NCBI GenBank assembly: GCA_964415605.1 | Contig: CAYQBA010000211.1 | Coordinates: 1 to 7,406, forward strand | Origin: UCB3 sp964415605 | GTDB lineage: Bacteria > Chloroflexota > Anaerolineae > Epilineales > Epilineaceae | Length of the DNA: 7,406 bases | Direction: 5' to 3' | In this document: one piece after another, positions 5,720 to 7,406 of the stretch | Numbering within the stretch: the first letter of the stretch is position 1 | How the letters are laid out: the number at the start of each line of letters is the position of its first letter | Notes under the pieces: model-generated | What the model was told of the DNA's origin: nothing | Databases searched by the model: none | What the model saw: only the letters and a program-made list of their open reading frames with translations | Position numbers and translations under genes: made by a program

Positions 5720-5911
5720 TCAGTTGCCGCCGGCGTGGGTCTTCCGGACGGCGCGGTAGATGCCGTCGTAGATGCCGAGCAGGCGCTGTTCAGCCTCTTC
5801 GTCGAGCACGACGCGCGCGATCTGACGCCAGATGAGGGTGGTCATCCAGATGCTGATGGCTTGCTCCATGACCTCGGGCGAGTCGGTGTTGGGCAGGGAA
5901 AAGCTGTCCAC
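5720..5911 (-). CDS. Small protein of unknown function (63 residues, GTG start)
   Basis: I do not recognise this protein. It starts at GTG 5911, nine bases after a strong GGAGGAG ribosome site, and has an upstream -10 box, so it looks real although it is short. After a polar N-terminus (DSFSLPNTDSPE) the chain is mostly helical in character: an amphipathic stretch EVMEQAISIWMTTLIWRQIA (14-33) with two tryptophans, then an acidic-to-basic helix with DEEAEQRLLGIYDGIYRAVRK (37-57). There is no signal peptide, no cysteine and no clear membrane segment, though 18-30 is fairly hydrophobic. Composition is less Ala/Arg-biased than out-of-frame reading of this DNA, which supports coding. It is divergent from the HEAT-like gene and precedes the RqcH-like gene by 212 bases. 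A role with either neighbour is only a guess. Confidence 0.7.
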   Translation of the reverse strand: MDSFSLPNTDSPEVMEQAISIWMTTLIWRQIARVVLDEEAEQRLLGIYDGIYRAVRKTHAGGN

Positions 5912-5920
5912 GGCTGTCGT

Positions 5921-5927
5921 CTCCTCC
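5921..5927 (-). promoter_or_regulatory. Ribosome binding site of the 63-residue protein gene
   Basis: GGAGGAG on the minus strand lies nine bases before GTG 5911. It is the strongest ribosome site on this strand and is the main support for a non-ATG start. Confidence 0.75.
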
Positions 5928-5981
5928 AGGTGGGTCGATCTCGGGTGTCGGTCTGTCGCTGTCGTCGGGGACCGGCGCGGT

Positions 5982-6016
5982 CGACGGTTACGGCTTGATG
6001 AGGATTATAACCGTCG
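5982..6016. promoter_or_regulatory. Operator-like inverted repeat over the small gene's promoter
   Basis: CGACGGTTA (5982-5990) and TAACCGTCG (6008-6016) are perfect 9-base inverted arms separated by 17 bases. The right arm overlaps the minus-strand -10 box and the left arm lies just past the predicted start near 5997. The arms would therefore not both be in the RNA, which favours a protein-binding DNA site over an RNA hairpin. Confidence 0.45.
6004..6009 (-). promoter_or_regulatory. -10 box for the 63-residue protein gene
   Basis: A perfect TATAAT on the minus strand. Transcription would start near 5997, leaving a leader of about 86 bases to GTG 5911. No good -35 is visible 16-18 bases upstream, so activation by a regulator is possible. 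Confidence 0.55.
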
Positions 6017-6076
6017 GGCGGGGATGGGGGAAGCAGGCGGCGGGACACGGCGGGGCGTCAAAGCGCTGGTCCGGCC

Positions 6077-6082
6077 TATAAT
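6077..6082 (+). promoter_or_regulatory. -10 box for the HEAT-like gene
   Basis: A perfect TATAAT on the plus strand, 67 bases beyond the minus-strand one. The -35 region (GGCGTC or similar) is poor. A start near 6089 would give a leader of about 83 bases to the ATG at 6172. The leader is C-rich and lacks a clear ribosome site. Confidence 0.55.
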
Positions 6083-6171
6083 TGAGTGATCGGCCCATGC
6101 AGGGAGTCGACTTTCCTCTCCGGGCGCTCCCGCCGCACCACGCACCGCAACACCATCCAAGACCACCGGCC

Positions 6172-7406
6172 ATGCCTTCCCCGACCGACCGACAGCGCCT
6201 CCTCAGCGGGCTCGAGCTGCTCGAGCGCGTCGCCACCGTCGGCGGCACGCGCGAGCTGACGGCGCTGGCGTTCCGGATCGACGAGTGGCTGAGCTTCACC
6301 GACGCGATCCCGTTGCCGGACGGGGCGACCTTCGCCGAGCCCGGCCACGCCCTCCCCATGGCGCCAGATGAGCCGTGCTGGTTGCTGCCCGGGGCGCGTG
6401 TGCTGCGGGTCCGGCGCGACGGCGGCCACGCGATCGCCGCGATTGCCGACCTCCCCGACGCCGGCCTCGATCCCGCGGCGCTGGCCGCCGCCTTGCGGCC
6501 CGTCGTCGTCACCCGTTACCTCGAAGGGCTGCCGCTGGCCACGCTCGCGGGCGCGTCCGTCCCTGTGGTCGTGGCCGACCTGCTCGCCGTGGCCCAGCAG
6601 GCCCCGCCGCTCGGACGGGCGACCATTCTCGACATGCTCGCCGCAGCGATGCGCGACGAGGCCGGCTGGAACCTCGCCAGCGCCCGGCTCAAGGCCGGCT
6701 TCGAGCACGGCCTCGGCGATCGCGCCGACGCGGTCCGGGCGGCCGCCACCCGCGGCCTCGTGCGGCTGGCCGCCGGGCTCGGCCCGGTGGCGCCCGGCAA
6801 CCCCTTGCGCAGCCTCGAGGTGCTCTTCGCCGTGCCACGGGCCGACGTCCACGCCGCGGCGCTCGCCGCCGTGGCCGACCTGCCGCCCGACGCGCTCGAG
6901 CGTGTCCGGTCGACGCTCGCGCCTCTCTTGCGCGCCGCCATGGTGTCCGCCCACGCCGGCGAGCGGCGGCTCGCCGCCGAGGTCGCCCTCCGCCTCGAGG
7001 GCGGCGCGGCCGACCAGGGCCTGTCGAGCGATCTCGACGCCGGCGGCGAGCGGCGCCTCCGCGCGCTCGGCGAGCTGGCGCGCGATCCCGCGGCCCGCCA
7101 CGACGGGCTGTTGCCCAAGGTCCTCGACGCCGCGCACGACGCCGATCCCGCCGTGCGGCAGGCCGCCCTGGCCGTGCTGCACCATCAGATCGAGCGCGAG
7201 GCCGCGCCCGCGCGGCGCCGGATCCTCGCCACGCTGTTGACGTCGCCCGACGCCCGCCTCGTGCAGGCGGGCCTGTCGTTCATCGCCACGCACCTCGACC
7301 AGCCTTCCGGGGGCTTCGACGGGCCCGACCTCCGCGCTGACGCCGACCTCAAGACGCACGTCCACAACGCCCTCGACGGGCCGGAGGACAGCCGCGGGGC
7401 GGCGGC
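6172..7406 (+). CDS. HEAT-repeat-like protein of unknown function (5' part, runs off the window)
   Basis: The frame is open from ATG 6172 to the window edge, 411 residues with no stop, so the C-terminus is missing. No enzymatic motif is recognised. Residues 1-125 form a non-repeat N-terminal region, including DEPCWLLPGARVLRVRRDGG at 66-85. From about 180 the chain is Ala/Leu-rich helical pairs of HEAT type, for example DRADAVRAAATRGLVRLA (183-200), PRADVHAAALAAVADLP (222-238), a pair near 260-277, DADPAVRQAALAVLHHQIE (323-341) and a weaker one near 358-373. Such alpha-solenoids usually act as protein-binding scaffolds. No signal peptide or membrane segment is seen, so it is probably cytosolic. 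An in-frame ATG at 6097 would add 25 Pro/His-rich residues and is less likely. No ribosome site marks 6172 clearly. It is divergent from the 63-residue gene. Confidence 0.8.
   Translation, partial: MPSPTDRQRLLSGLELLERVATVGGTRELTALAFRIDEWLSFTDAIPLPDGATFAEPGHALPMAPDEPCWLLPGARVLRVRRDGGHAIAAIADLPDAGLDPAALAAALRPVVVTRYLEGLPLATLAGASVPVVVADLLAVAQQAPPLGRATILDMLAAAMRDEAGWNLASARLKAGFEHGLGDRADAVRAAATRGLVRLAAGLGPVAPGNPLRSLEVLFAVPRADVHAAALAAVADLPPDALERVRSTLAPLLRAAMVSAHAGERRLAAEVALRLEGGAADQGLSSDLDAGGERRLRALGELARDPAARHDGLLPKVLDAAHDADPAVRQAALAVLHHQIEREAAPARRRILATLLTSPDARLVQAGLSFIATHLDQPSGGFDGPDLRADADLKTHVHNALDGPEDSRGAA

Noticed and set aside
2496..5759. Plus-strand open frame of 1087 codons
   Set aside because: It is antisense to the aminotransferase and RqcH-like genes, is Arg/Gly/His-rich and shows no domain; long antisense frames are expected when third positions are almost all G or C.
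5573..5998. Plus-strand open frame over the 5508-5911 region
   Set aside because: It runs antisense to the 63-residue gene and its ribosome site, has no motif and no convincing start signal.
6076..7365. Minus-strand open frame of 429 codons
   Set aside because: It mirrors the HEAT-like gene, has a low-complexity Gly/Arg/His-rich composition and no recognisable motif; the plus-strand frame has repeat structure and a promoter.
1..7406. CRISPR array, insertion sequence, attachment site or defence genes
   Set aside because: No regularly spaced repeats, transposase, integrase, terminal inverted repeats or defence-type domains were found; base composition looks even across the window.

Overview
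The window is very GC-rich bacterial chromosome with mostly housekeeping content. A Gram-positive-type LexA with a matching operator, an NFACT/RqcH-family protein, a divergent HolA and an O-antigen-ligase-family protein fit a high-GC Chloroflexota (Chloroflexi) genome best. This is inferred from protein style and gene content; no rRNA or marker comparison was possible. I see no rRNA, tRNA, CRISPR array, insertion sequence, integrase or phage gene.

Layout. At 1-709 (-) is the N-terminal part of an O-antigen ligase/Wzy-like membrane protein that runs off the left edge. Its nominal start lies inside the lexA control region at 688-723, where a -35 and a -10 box flank a near-perfect SOS box. lexA follows at 802-1446 (+). 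It converges on holA (1460-2497, -), the DNA polymerase III delta subunit, with only 13 bases between them. Upstream of holA on the same strand are a class I PLP aminotransferase (2532-3698), an RqcH/NFACT-family protein (3807-5507) and a 63-residue unknown protein with a GTG start (5720-5911). The 34-base aminotransferase/holA gap suggests co-transcription. The 108-base and 212-base gaps further upstream hold hairpins and a putative promoter, so they may be transcript boundaries or regulated leaders. From 5912 to 6171 is a divergent promoter region with two exact TATAAT boxes, one per strand. A HEAT-repeat-like protein gene starts at 6172 (+) and runs off the right edge.

Function. The recognisable genes cover the DNA-damage response (LexA), replication (HolA), amino-acid metabolism (aminotransferase), rescue of stalled ribosomes (RqcH-like) and surface polysaccharide (O-antigen ligase-like). 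No dedicated multi-gene new system is evident. The points most worth following are the tandem LexA-type operators overlapping a divergent surface-glycan gene that carries a 10-G tract, the strongly structured leader between the 63-residue gene and the RqcH-like gene, the Glu-Arg in place of the RqcH Asp-Arg motif, and the unknown small gene with an operator-like inverted repeat over its promoter.
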